Assembly: GCA_016713645.1 (NCBI GenBank)
Contig: JADJOU010000015.1
Span: 10,427 to 74,426, forward strand
DNA from: Bacteroidota bacterium
GTDB lineage: Bacteria; Bacteroidota; Bacteroidia; Chitinophagales; JADJOU01
DNA: 64,000 nt
Direction: 5' to 3'
The notes under the pieces were generated by a model. That model did no database searches. It was not told the origin of the DNA and worked only from the letters and a program-made list of their open reading frames with translations. Below, one piece after another: positions 54,331-63,273 of the stretch (position 1 is the stretch's first letter; each line of letters starts with the position of its first letter). The translations under genes were made by a program, and so were the position numbers.

Positions 54331-55405
54331 TTATTTTATAACTCCTTTTACATATGGCTTTTGATTCATCCATACATATCTTATTCTTGATAGTAATTTT
54401 CTTGCTATTTTTACGATAGCTCTCTTACCACCTTTATCCAATTTTAATTGATTATATACAAGTGTCATAGCAGGATCTGTTCTTACTAATACCCACGCAG
54501 CTTCAATTAACAAACTTCTCAATTGATTATGTTTTCTCCCTGTAATATTTCCTTTGTGGATATGTTCTCCACTTGAAAATTCAGAAGGATAAAACCCTAT
54601 AAAACAATTAAACTTTTCAAATGTGCTAAATCGACTTATCTCATCAACTTCTGTCATTAATGAGATGGCAGTATACGGCCCAATACCAGGGATACTTAAC
54701 AAATACTTAGAAATTGTATTATACTTTTCTTTTTTCAATAGTGATCTAATATCCTTTAGAGCAGCTAGTTTTTGAGCTTTGACAATTTCGACCATCGTAA
54801 TCTGATGTGATAGTGCTAATTTTAAAGAACTATTTTTAATATCTAATGATTTTAACCATTGAATAAATACACTACTCCAATTGTTTTTGGCAAATTTTTC
54901 TGGTAATTTTATTCACATTTGATAAAGCATTCCTTTTACACTATTCTTAGATTGAGTTAATACTTTATTAAATCGTTCATTCGTTCTCACTAATTGTCTA
55001 TCAGCTTCAACTTCTTCACTTGATATATAAATTGGGGTTAGGAGATTTGCTTGCAATGCCAAGCCAAGCCTTTTTGAATCATTTTTGTCGGATTTGCTTT
55101 TAGCAAATTTATCAGTCTGAGGCACATCTGCAGCATTTACAACTATGCATTCTATGCCCAGAGTTGTTAATTGCCGTTGAATCCAAAATCCACAAAATCC
55201 TGATTCATTAAACACATTTATATTGAGCATTAGGATAGTTGTCAAATAAGTATTTTTTCAACGCTAGAGGGTCTGGCGGCTGCGTAAAAGTAGTTAAATA
55301 CTGTTGTTCAAAAAAAATGGTTACACTCCAACTTTTTAAGTGGACATCAATACCTACAAAAATTTTCGAATGCTTAAAATCTGCTTTTTGTGCTAAATTT
55401 GCCAT
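54331..55405 (-). pseudogene. IS110-family transposase, interrupted by one frameshift and one stop
   Basis: N-terminal DEDD (RuvC-like) domain: FVGIDVHLKSWSVTI. A one-base insertion near 55212 shifts into ESGFCGFWIQRQLTTLGIECIVV and TDKFAKSKSDKNDSKRLG. A TGA at 54913-54915 interrupts the same frame, which then continues through IKLPEKFAKNNW to the Transposase_20 domain (SIPGIGPYTAISLMTEV, FIGFYPSEFSSG, LRSLLIEAAW). IS110 enzymes are RNA-guided serine-type recombinases. All domains are present, so the copy is recent or its two breaks are sequencing errors. The ends of the element were not resolved. Confidence 0.88.
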
Positions 55406-55406
55406 T

Positions 55407-55530
55407 GTCTTAGATTTAGTAAATTAATAATTTTAATTTGTGGCTTTTGACCAAATACTAAATCTAAGACTTTATTATTACATAGATACTCGTCTATAGC
55501 CAGCCCACACAGTTAGGGGACGAGGAGTAA
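55407..55530 (-). ncRNA. Candidate bridge-RNA region upstream of the IS110-type transposase
   Basis: Directly upstream of the transposase start lie two inverted repeats: a perfect 15-bp pair GTCTTAGATTTAGTA (55407) / TACTAAATCTAAGAC (55456), and ACTCGTC (55488) / GACGAGGAGT (55519). In IS110-group elements the guide (bridge) RNA is encoded in this 5' non-coding end. Position and structure fit; the guide loops are not identified. Confidence 0.35.
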
Positions 55531-55644
55531 TGTGCTTAAAATCAAAGAATTAAATCATATTCATCCTATCAAAATGAATATATTTGTTTAAAGCAATGGC
55601 ACAGAAAAAAATAAATTTTAATTATATGGATAAAGATTTGTTAA

Positions 55645-56262
55645 ATGCAATACTCTATCGAAATAAGAAAAAATCTCAAAAAAGATTCACAAAATAGTGG
55701 AAAAAATAGGAAGGGATTTTTGAAGCCATTCCTATTTTCAATTATATTAATGTTGATTTTTTTCTATTGTTTCGGAAGTCTTATTATACATGTAATTGAA
55801 ACTACAAATAAAGCGAGTGAAAAAAAATTGCAAAAGAACGGAAAATATACAATAGGGAAAATATTGTACCAAGGGAATTTAAAAGGCTCATACTGTATAT
55901 ACGAATATATAATCGGAAGACAAATATATAAGGGCAAAAGAGGATGCTCTTATCATATTGAAGAGGGGGAACAATACAAACTCATTTATGACTCAACACA
56001 TAATCAAGATAATTTACTATTACTCGAATATCCAATAATTAATCAAGAGCAAGATTTTGATACTACTTATTGTGAAATAAACTCTATTGACAATACATAT
56101 GTTTATTATAAATACTCAATTAAAGGTACTGAATATTTTAGGTCGCAAAAAATTAAAAGCCTAGGAAAATTTACAAAAGGCAATAAATATATTCTAATAT
56201 ATTTAGCAACAAATCCCCAAATAGGATATATAGAAAACAAATTTTACTCACAATCATTGTAG
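55645..56262 (+). CDS. Single-pass membrane protein of unknown function
   Basis: 205 residues. A basic cytoplasmic start is followed by one membrane helix (FLFSIILMLIFFYCFGSLIIHVI, residues ~29-52) and two similar extracytoplasmic beta modules (GKYTIGKILYQG...YIIGRQIYKG...YKLIYDS and YKYSIKGTEYFRSQKI...KYILIYLA), reminiscent of DUF3592-type domains. Very AT-rich. A frame starting at 55627 (MDKDLLNAILYRNKKK) is also open at first, so the true start may lie upstream with an indel. No known partner. Confidence 0.5.
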   Translation: MQYSIEIRKNLKKDSQNSGKNRKGFLKPFLFSIILMLIFFYCFGSLIIHVIETTNKASEKKLQKNGKYTIGKILYQGNLKGSYCIYEYIIGRQIYKGKRGCSYHIEEGEQYKLIYDSTHNQDNLLLLEYPIINQEQDFDTTYCEINSIDNTYVYYKYSIKGTEYFRSQKIKSLGKFTKGNKYILIYLATNPQIGYIENKFYSQSL

Positions 56263-56284
56263 AAAATGTATTAAAGCAAAAGTA

Positions 56285-56707
56285 ATGTTTGAGAAGAATT
56301 TTAATTATAAAATAGAAATTCCATTTGAAGACATAACTAAAAAGTTAGTGTTATTAAAGGAACGTAATATTGGATTTTATAGTTTAAGGACTAGTACTCA
56401 CAAAATAAGCATAAGCTATAATCAATATTACTATACTGGAATTCCAATTGATATTATTATTGAAACTTTAAATGTCAATGAAGTGAAAGTAAAACTGAAA
56501 ATTGACTTTTTGATAAATATTGTTTTGAAAACAATATTTATTCTTTACCCTATGATTTATTTGTTTTTAAAATTTTTTTTAAAGGTAGAGAATGAGATTG
56601 TAGAAATTATGCCATTCTTCTATATTGCATCCATAATTTTAATTTTTGGTTTTATCCAATCAACTTTTAGAAGTGCAAGTAAAGAAATTGAAAATATTAT
56701 TATTTAA
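56285..56707 (+). CDS. Two-helix membrane protein of unknown function
   Basis: 140 residues, 22 bp after the previous gene and probably co-transcribed with it. A soluble, beta-rich N-terminal part is followed by two membrane helices (INIVLKTIFILYPMIYLFLKFF, MPFFYIASIILIFGFIQ). I recognise no family. AT content is high as in its neighbour, so both may have arrived together. Confidence 0.5.
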   Translation: MFEKNFNYKIEIPFEDITKKLVLLKERNIGFYSLRTSTHKISISYNQYYYTGIPIDIIIETLNVNEVKVKLKIDFLINIVLKTIFILYPMIYLFLKFFLKVENEIVEIMPFFYIASIILIFGFIQSTFRSASKEIENIII

Positions 56708-56814
56708 ATGTTCTGCACCGCTGTCCGTATGTCTGAGACTGCGGACAAATTCAATAACGGAATTAACCATTATAGAAAGCAACCTCATGACTGTTTAATA
56801 AAGGATGTTTTTAG

Positions 56815-56912
56815 ACACCCCAATGTCGCGTGAGCGATCGCAGCTTGCATAGTCCCGATTATTATCGGGAGCGGAGAGCGCGGTACCTGCAAAGCATAGG
56901 TACACGCCATAA
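56815..56912. repeat. GC-rich palindromic intergenic element
   Basis: In AT-rich surroundings a GC-rich block contains TCCCGAT / ATCGGGA (56853-56870) and GGTACCT...AGGTAC (56882-56901), joined by alternating GCG/CGC motifs. No coding frame makes sense. It resembles the REP/BIME-type repeats scattered in Bacteroidota genomes. Confidence 0.5.
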
Positions 56913-56934
56913 AAAAGTTTGAAAAAATTGTTTT

Positions 56935-56982
56935 AAGCATTTATTTTAGCACTAGTAATATTTAAACTTAAAGAAAAAATAT
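56935..56982 (+). promoter_or_regulatory. Leader of the first ORF6N gene, duplicated at 57545-57592
   Basis: The 48 bp before the ATG (AAGCATTTATTTTAGCACTA and onward) recur at 57545-57592 with very few differences and identical spacing to the start codon (610 bp apart). Conservation beyond the coding part implies a promoter or regulatory function, or a recent duplication. Confidence 0.55.
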
Positions 56983-57501
56983 ATGGAATTACAAGTAATT
57001 CAAAAAAGGATTCATGAATTTAGAGGATCTAAAGTCATGCTAGATTATACTCTTGCCGAATTGTATGAAGTCGAAACAAGGGTTTTAAAACAAGCCGTGA
57101 AACGAAACCTCTATAAGTTCCCTGCCGATTTTATGTTCGAACTGGATGAAGAGGAAATTGGAAAGATGGTATCACAAAATGTGATACCATCTCGAAGCCA
57201 CTTAGGAGGAGCCAAACCAATGGCATTTACTGAGCATGGGGTGGCTATGTTGAGTACTATTCTAAAAAGCAGAAAAGCGATAGAAATAAATATTGCAATC
57301 ATTCGGGCATTTGTAGAACTAAGAAAATTTGCCTTGTCTCATTCAGAGCTCACTTATAAACTCAATGAATTGGAAAAGAAATTCAATAAACAATTCAGGG
57401 ATATTTCTGAAGCCATCAACTATCTCCTCAAAACAGGCAAACAAAAAGAAATCACCGAGAATCGCGTGAAGATTGGGTTTAAGGTTGATAAAAAGAAGTA
57501 G
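56983..57501 (+). CDS. ORF6N domain-containing protein
   Basis: 172 residues. The N-terminal ORF6N domain is complete: MELQVIQKRIHEFRGSKVMLDYTLAELYEVETRVLKQAVKRN, FPADFMFEL and FTEHGVAMLSTIL. A coiled coil follows (YKLNELEKKFNKQFRDISEAINYLL). ORF6N domains are DNA-binding modules of phage and mobile-element anti-repressors. The gene lies in an accessory stretch and is followed by a broken paralogue with the same leader. Confidence 0.85.
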   Translation: MELQVIQKRIHEFRGSKVMLDYTLAELYEVETRVLKQAVKRNLYKFPADFMFELDEEEIGKMVSQNVIPSRSHLGGAKPMAFTEHGVAMLSTILKSRKAIEINIAIIRAFVELRKFALSHSELTYKLNELEKKFNKQFRDISEAINYLLKTGKQKEITENRVKIGFKVDKKK

Positions 57502-57544
57502 ATGTAATGTGACTTTTGTATGAAAAAAATAAATTAATTACCAT

Positions 57545-57592
57545 AAGCATTTATTTTAGCACTAGTAAAATTTAAACTTAAAGGAAAAAAAT
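57545..57592 (+). promoter_or_regulatory. Leader of the second ORF6N gene, copy of 56935-56982
   Basis: Near-identical to the leader of the preceding paralogue, including AAGCATTTATTTTAGCACTA and the purine-rich AAAGGAAAAAAA before the ATG, which can serve as a ribosome binding site. Confidence 0.55.
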
Positions 57593-57958
57593 ATGGAATT
57601 ACAAGTAATTCAAAAGAAAATCTATGAAATAAGGGGCCATAAAGTGATGCTAGACTTTGATTTGGCAGATATTTATGAAGTGGAAACAAGGGCACTCAAT
57701 CAAGCGGTAAAACGCAATATGGATATATTTCCCTTAGATTTTATGTTCCAATTGACAGAGACAGAATGGAAGGATATGTCATCACAATTTGTGATGACAT
57801 TGCCGAGTAAAAGACCCAAGAGCGCTTTACCAATGGCGCGATCTTAAAGACTCAATGATTTGAAAAAAATCAATAAGCAATGTAGAGATTTCTCAGAAGC
57901 CATCAACCAGCTACTTAGAATAGGGTTTTCTTGTTGCTTATTGATTGGTAGAAGTTAA
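57593..57958 (+). pseudogene. Truncated ORF6N paralogue
   Basis: Opens like its neighbour (MELQVIQKKIYEIRGHKVMLD, VETRALNQAVKRN) up to KSALPMA, then stops (57845). In the same frame the next codons read RLNDLKKINKQCRDFSEAINQLL, the coiled-coil end of the family. About 60 codons, including the FTEHGVAML block, are missing between the two parts. An internal deletion left a junction stop codon. It is unlikely to be functional. Confidence 0.8.
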
Positions 57959-57981
57959 AGTAGAATTAATTTAGACTTTAA

Positions 57982-58311
57982 TCAGCGAGGTAGATATTTC
58001 AAAAGTTCTTGCAATTCTTTATCTGAAAGGTTGGATTTATCAGATTTATCATAAATAGAGAGCAAATAAACAGTCTCATCGGCAATCACGAAATTAGTAA
58101 TTAACCTTGCTCCTCCTGATTTACCCTTGTTTTTAGAAGAAATTGCTAAACGTATTTTATAGCAATTATTCCCTAATGAAATTCCTTGTTCGGGATTCAC
58201 TTCTAAAGATTCAAACAAAGCCGCTAAGTCTGTTTTTAAAGAATCGTATTTTTTTGCTAATTTTTTAAGCTCCTTTTTAAAAGTGGGAACTGCAATGATA
58301 TTATAACTCAT
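57982..58311 (-). CDS. RelE/ParE-superfamily toxin
   Basis: 109 residues with the RelE/ParE fold: MSYNIIAVPTFKKELKKLAKKY, GISLGNNCYKIRLAI, GGARLITNFVIADETVYLLSIYDKSDK. Such toxins cleave mRNA at the ribosome or poison gyrase; which applies cannot be told. It overlaps the upstream antitoxin gene by 11 bp, the usual arrangement for a type II toxin-antitoxin pair. Confidence 0.8.
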   Translation of the reverse strand: MSYNIIAVPTFKKELKKLAKKYDSLKTDLAALFESLEVNPEQGISLGNNCYKIRLAISSKNKGKSGGARLITNFVIADETVYLLSIYDKSDKSNLSDKELQELLKYLPR

Positions 58312-58507
58312 TTAATAAATCTTTGGCAGATATCCCTTTTAATTTACCTTGACGGATAAGCGTTAATTCTTGCACTGCTTCTTTAATTTCATCCATCAAT
58401 AGGGCTTTTTCATCAGAAATCGTTTTCGTCTTTACAAACGACAAGCCTTTCAATACTTCTAATAGATGTATTGCTTTACTATCTTTTATGTCCAATATAA
58501 CCCTCAT
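58301..58507 (-). CDS. Antitoxin of the RelE/ParE-type pair
   Basis: About 68 residues from the preferred ATG at 58507 (MRVILDIKDSKAIHLLEVLKGL); a longer frame upstream adds ten unconserved residues. Short, acidic, helical, with a C-terminal IRQGKLKGISAKDLLNEL segment that likely wraps the toxin, as in small antitoxins found next to RelE-type genes in Bacteroidota. Identity rests mainly on position, size and overlap with the toxin. Confidence 0.7.
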   Translation of the reverse strand: MRVILDIKDSKAIHLLEVLKGLSFVKTKTISDEKALLMDEIKEAVQELTLIRQGKLKGISAKDLLNEL

Positions 58508-58668
58508 GACTTTTAATTTGCAAATTAAAATTAGCATTCAAAGATATAAATAAGTCAGGATTTTGACACAATTTTCATTCAGCTAAAGGTCTCTAGAATG
58601 CTTTTTGTCTTTTGGGATCTATAGATTTTCAAAAAACTTTTGGTAATGTTTTACCTAACTTAAAACAG

Positions 58669-58700
58669 AAAAGCCTCTACATCGCTGTAAAGGCTTTTTT
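58669..58700 (-). terminator. Terminator left of the tRNA-Asn fragment
   Basis: On the minus strand AAAAGCCT and AGGCTTTT with an inner TGTA/TACA pair form a hairpin with a T-run. It is placed where the terminator of an intact tRNA-Asn gene would be. The rest of 58508-58882 shows no gene. Confidence 0.65.
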
Positions 58701-58706
58701 CTTCTG

Positions 58707-58752
58707 CTCTCCCTTCTGGACTTGAACCAGAGACCCTCTGATTAACAGTCAT
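58707..58752 (-). tRNA. 3' part of tRNA-Asn (GTT), probable attachment site
   Basis: Minus-strand bases from the anticodon loop (CTGTTAA, anticodon GTT) through anticodon 3' stem, variable loop, T arm (TCTGG-TTCAAGT-CCAGA), acceptor 3' strand AGGGAGA and discriminator G are those of a tRNA-Asn. The 5' half is absent; homology stops just upstream of the loop. A lone tRNA 3' end beside an integrase is the classic att scar. The intact gene is expected at the other end of the element, to the right of the window. Confidence 0.75.
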
Positions 58753-58882
58753 AATATACACTATTTCTTATTTATTCGTTTTCTACCCAAAACGCCCGCA
58801 AATATAGCTTTATTGCTGATATATTGGCAATAATTCTATTTGTTTATTATCTTCTTATTAATGGTTTTTTTGTGCAAATATT

Positions 58883-60161
58883 GTGCAAATGACTATCTTT
58901 GGACAAAAAGTATATATGGATTATACGACTTCACTCTATTTTGATACCAGAAGACCTAAAGAAAACGGTTGCTACCCTATTAAGTTGAGAATTTACTCTA
59001 CCTCACTAAAAGTTAAAAAACTATATTCAACAAAGTATGAAATGACTAAAAAGGAATTTCAGAGTATCTGGGAAACACAAAAGCCACGAAAGGAATACCA
59101 AGAAGTTAGAAATGAATTACAAGCTATCTTAACAAGGGCAAACAGCGTATGTAAAACATTACAACCGTTCTCTTTTATTCAATTTGAAAAAATGTACCTA
59201 CGCAATGCGGGAGAGGGAGCAAATATTGTTTACCAATATAATCAAACTATTGATAAGTTAAAATCGCATAAAAACTTTGGTACTGCCAGTAATTATGATT
59301 TAAGTTTAAAGTCCTTACTTGCTTTTGCTACCTACATTAAAGGTAAACAATCAATAAAATTAAATTTTTCTGAAATTACGCCTGAATGGTTAAAGAAGTA
59401 TGAAGACTATATGATAATTACTTTAAAACGCAGCAGAACTACTGTAGGGATATATTTAAGACCCCTAAGAGCCATTTTCAATACTGCTATAAGTGAAAAG
59501 GAAATTGATGTTGAATTATACCCATTCGGCGCAAAAAGTATCAAATTCCAACGGTACGCAACGTAAAAAAGCACTTAGCCAAAGTGACCTCAAACTACTT
59601 TTTGATGCAACTGCTAAAACTAAAGAGCAGGAAAAAGCTAAAGATTTTTGGTTTTTTAGTTATTCATGTAATGGTATGAATATAAAAGATATAGCGTTAC
59701 TTAAATATGAAAACATACAGGAAGATAAAATAGTGTTTTACAGAGCCAAAACAATCAATACTTCAAAAGGGGATTTGCGACCAGTAACAGTTTACCTAAA
59801 TGATTATTCAAAATCAATAATTCAAAAACATGGTAATGAAAACAAATCAAAAAGTGAATATATTTTTCCGATAATTTCGGAAAATGATACCGAAATAGTA
59901 AACTATAATAAGATAAAGAATTTTACAAAATTTATAAATCAAAATCTTAAAAAATTGGCACTTAATGAAGGAATTACAGGCGAAATTTCTACTTATTGGG
60001 CAAGACATAGCTTCGCGACCAATTCAATAAGAAACGGTGCAAGTATGGAGTTTGTAATGGAGGCATTAAATCATAATAATATGAAAACTACAATTGGATA
60101 TTTTGCAGGATTTGAAGACAAAGACAAAAAAGATTTTATGCAAAAATTAATGAATTTCTAA
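58883..60161 (+). CDS. Tyrosine recombinase / integrase (one frameshift)
   Basis: N-terminal arm-binding (LYFDTRRPKENGCYPIKLRIY) and SAM-like core-binding domain (TASNYDLSLKSLLAFATYI). After a shift near 59530-59570 the catalytic domain follows: FWFFSYSCNGMNIKDIALLKY, FYRAKT, YWARHSFATNSIRNG (HxxR-equivalent ARHS) and LNHNNMKTTIGYFAGF with the nucleophile Tyr. This is the Bacteroidota subgroup in which NGMN occupies the site of the first catalytic Arg. Start is GTG 58883 or ATG 58889. Two TTGTGCAAAT direct repeats (58870, 58881) overlap the start. It lies about 130 bp from the tRNA-Asn scar. Confidence 0.85.
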
Positions 60162-60192
60162 TAAGTTTAATAATTAAACATACTTTTACTTT

Positions 60193-63100
60193 ATGAGTAT
60201 TCACGCAGTAAAACAATACCAGTCCGAAGTTGAAAAAATAATTCACTTTGGAGGTACAAAAAAAGAAACTTCTATTCGCAACGCTTTTTATCATTTGCTA
60301 AATGAATACGCAAAGCAAAAAGGCTTAATGCTTGTACCCGAAGTAACTATAAAAACACCTAAAGGGAAGAATGTAACACCAGACGGCACTTTAAAAGATT
60401 CACTTCGTCAAGATTGGGGCTACTGGGAAAGCAAAGACGAAGCCGACATCATAGATGACGAAATAAAAAAGAAGTTCGCCAAAGACTACCCATCAGATAA
60501 TATTCTTTTTGAAGACAGTAACACCGCCGTATTGATTCAAAACAACGTGGAGGTGCAACGGGTTAAAATGAAAGATGCCGAAGCATTAGACCGTATTCTA
60601 CACAGCTTTATAAATTTTGAACGCCCCGAAGTGAAAAACTTCCGCAAAGCAATTGAGTTGTTTAAACAAGATATTCCCAAAGTAACTGATACTATACGGG
60701 ATTTATTAGAAGTACAGGAAAAAACAAATACAAAATTTAGGAATGAAAGGGATAAGTTTTTAAAGCTCTGCCACGATAGCATTAACCCTGATGTTACAAA
60801 AGCAGACGTTCGGGAAATGATAATACAGCATATCCTTACTGAAGATATTTTTAATACTATTTTTGATGAAACACAATTTCACCGTGAAAACAATATTGCA
60901 CACCAATTAGAGGGTAATAAACACCTTTTTTACAGGAGCAATAAAACGAACAGCACTTTCTAAATTACAGAGTTATTCCCAAGCCATTAATGCAGCAGCA
61001 GCGGGGATAGCTGACCACCACGAAAAGCAAAAATTCTTAAAAGTAGTTTACGAAACCTTTTATAAAGTTACAATCCAAAAGCGGCAGACCGCTTGGGGGT
61101 GGTATATACGCCCAATGAGATTGAAGTTTATGATTGAAAGTACTGACTACCTTTTGAATAAACATTTTGGTAAATTTTTGGAAGATAAAGGAGTTGAAAT
61201 ATTAGACCCAGCAACAGGGACAGGCACTTTTATATGTGATATAATTGATTATATTCGTAAAGACAAACTGGAATATAAATATAAAAACGAATTACATGCC
61301 AACGAAGTTGCCATTTTACCCTATTACATTTCAAACTTAAATATTGAATTTACCTATACCCAAAAAATGGGTAAATATGCAGAGTTTGAAAACCTTTGTT
61401 TTGTGGATACATTGGATAATATGGGCTTTGCATATAGGGGTAAACAAATGGATATGTTCGCACCATTTACAGAAGAAAATTCTAAACGGATTTACAAACA
61501 AAATACAAAAAAAATTTCTGTAGTAATTGGGAATCCTCCGTATAATGCAAATCAAGCTAATGCAAATGATAACAACAAAAATCGTGATTATACTGAAATA
61601 GATAAACGGATAAAAGATACGTTTATAAAATATAGTACAGCTCAAAAAACTAAAGTATATGATATGTATGCACGTTTCTATCGATGGGCAATGGATAGAT
61701 TAGAAGACAGGGGTATTATTTGTTATATCACTAATAGTTCCTTTGTCAACAAAAGAACATTTGATGGATTTAGAAAGGTTATTCAAGATGAGTTTCAATA
61801 TGCTTATAATATTGATTTAGGTGGCGATATTACAGCTCTTTCAGATAAAGATGAAATTTTCATAAATGAGAAACATACAATTTTTGGAAAATCTGCTGCC
61901 GTAGGAATTGCAATGATGTTTTTAGTTAAGGACAAGAACGGGAAAGAAACAAACAACAAATGTCAAATTAAATACATTCATCCTACTGATATAAAAGCGA
62001 CAAGAAATGAAAAGTTGGCATATATTGCTGAAACACCTTTCAAAGAGATCCCATTTGAACATATACAACCAGATAAAAATAATAATTGGATTAATTTAGC
62101 TGATACTGATTTTGAAAGCTTAATTCCCCTATGTTCTAAAGAAGTAAAAAATGGAAAAAGTAAAAAAGCTTTATTTGAATTAATATCAAATGGAATTGTA
62201 ACTGCTCGTGATGAATGGTCCTATGATTTTGATAAAGTTTCACTTTTTGATAAATCAAAATTCTTTTGTGAATTTTATAAAGCTGAACAAAAAAGGTGGA
62301 ATAAGTCGGATAAAAAAACTCCAATTAACGATTTTGTAAAAAGAGAAATAAAATTTAGCTCAGAAATCGAGGCACATTTGGTAAAAGGGGATAGTTTAAT
62401 ATTTAATGAACAAAAAATTACAACTTCGCATTTTCGCCCCTTTATAAAAAAGTTCTTTTATTTTGACAGAATATATACTCATAGAATTTACCAACTTGAG
62501 AACGTTTTTGGGTTAGATACATCAAATAAAAACAGTGTAATTACTTTTTTAAGTATGGCTTCTTCCCATCCTCTTTATTGTCTTTGTTCTAATGAGATTT
62601 TTGATGCAGGGCTACTGAAACAAGGGAACGGGTTAACGAGTTCAGTTTCTCTATATAAATTTGACAATGCAGGAAACCGTATAGATAATATTACTGATTG
62701 GGGCTTAAATCAATTTACAAAGCAATACGGTAAAAAAGGAATTACTAAAGAAGCCATATTTCATTATGTGTATGCAGTATTGCACAATCCTGCTTATCGC
62801 AAAAAATATGAATTAAATTTAAAACGTGAGTTTCCACGCATACCGTTTTATGAAGATTTTAAAAAGTGGAGTGATTGGGGTAAAGCCTTAATGGACTTGC
62901 ACCTAAACTATGAAGCTGTAAAGCCGTTTGCATTAAAAGAAAAAACCACAAAAGATATAGAAAATCCTAAGTGTAAACTCAAAACTGATAAAGAAGCGGG
63001 AATAATAGCTATAGATGAAGCGACAACCTTATTAGGTGTTCCAAAAGAAGCGTGGGAATATAAACTAGGCAACCGTTCTGCTTTGGAGTGGGTACTTGAC

Positions 63101-63262
63101 CAATACAAAGAAAAAAAACCGTTCGACCCCACTATTTTAGAGAAATTCAATACTTACAAATTTGCTGACTACAAAGAGCAAGTTATTGATTTGCTTAAAC
63201 GTGTATGTACCGTAAGCATTGAAACTATGAGAATTATAAGTGAGATGGAAAATATGAATTAA
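60193..63262 (+). CDS. Single-chain restriction-modification enzyme, type ISP/IIG-like (frameshifts at 60940-61110)
   Basis: N-terminal nuclease domain with a PD-(D/E)xK-like site (P63-D64, then E79-S-K81). It continues, after a shift near 60930 and another near 61105 that restores GVVYTPNEIVKFMI, into an N6-adenine methyltransferase: motif I DPATGTGTF (near 61205) and motif IV NPPY (near 61532). The C-terminal type ISP specificity domain follows (FHYVYAVLHNPAYRKKYELNL, FPRIPFYEDF, LMDLHLNYE). About 1,020 residues; no helicase motifs between nuclease and methyltransferase, unlike type ISP enzymes such as LlaGI. It would methylate host sites and cleave foreign DNA. Confidence 0.85.
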
Positions 63263-63273
63263 TCATCTAAGCA

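Noticed and set aside
54331..58510. A prophage spanning the IS110 copy, ORF6N genes and toxin-antitoxin pair
   Set aside because: No capsid, terminase, tail or replication genes are present; the content is better explained as a collection of small accessory modules.
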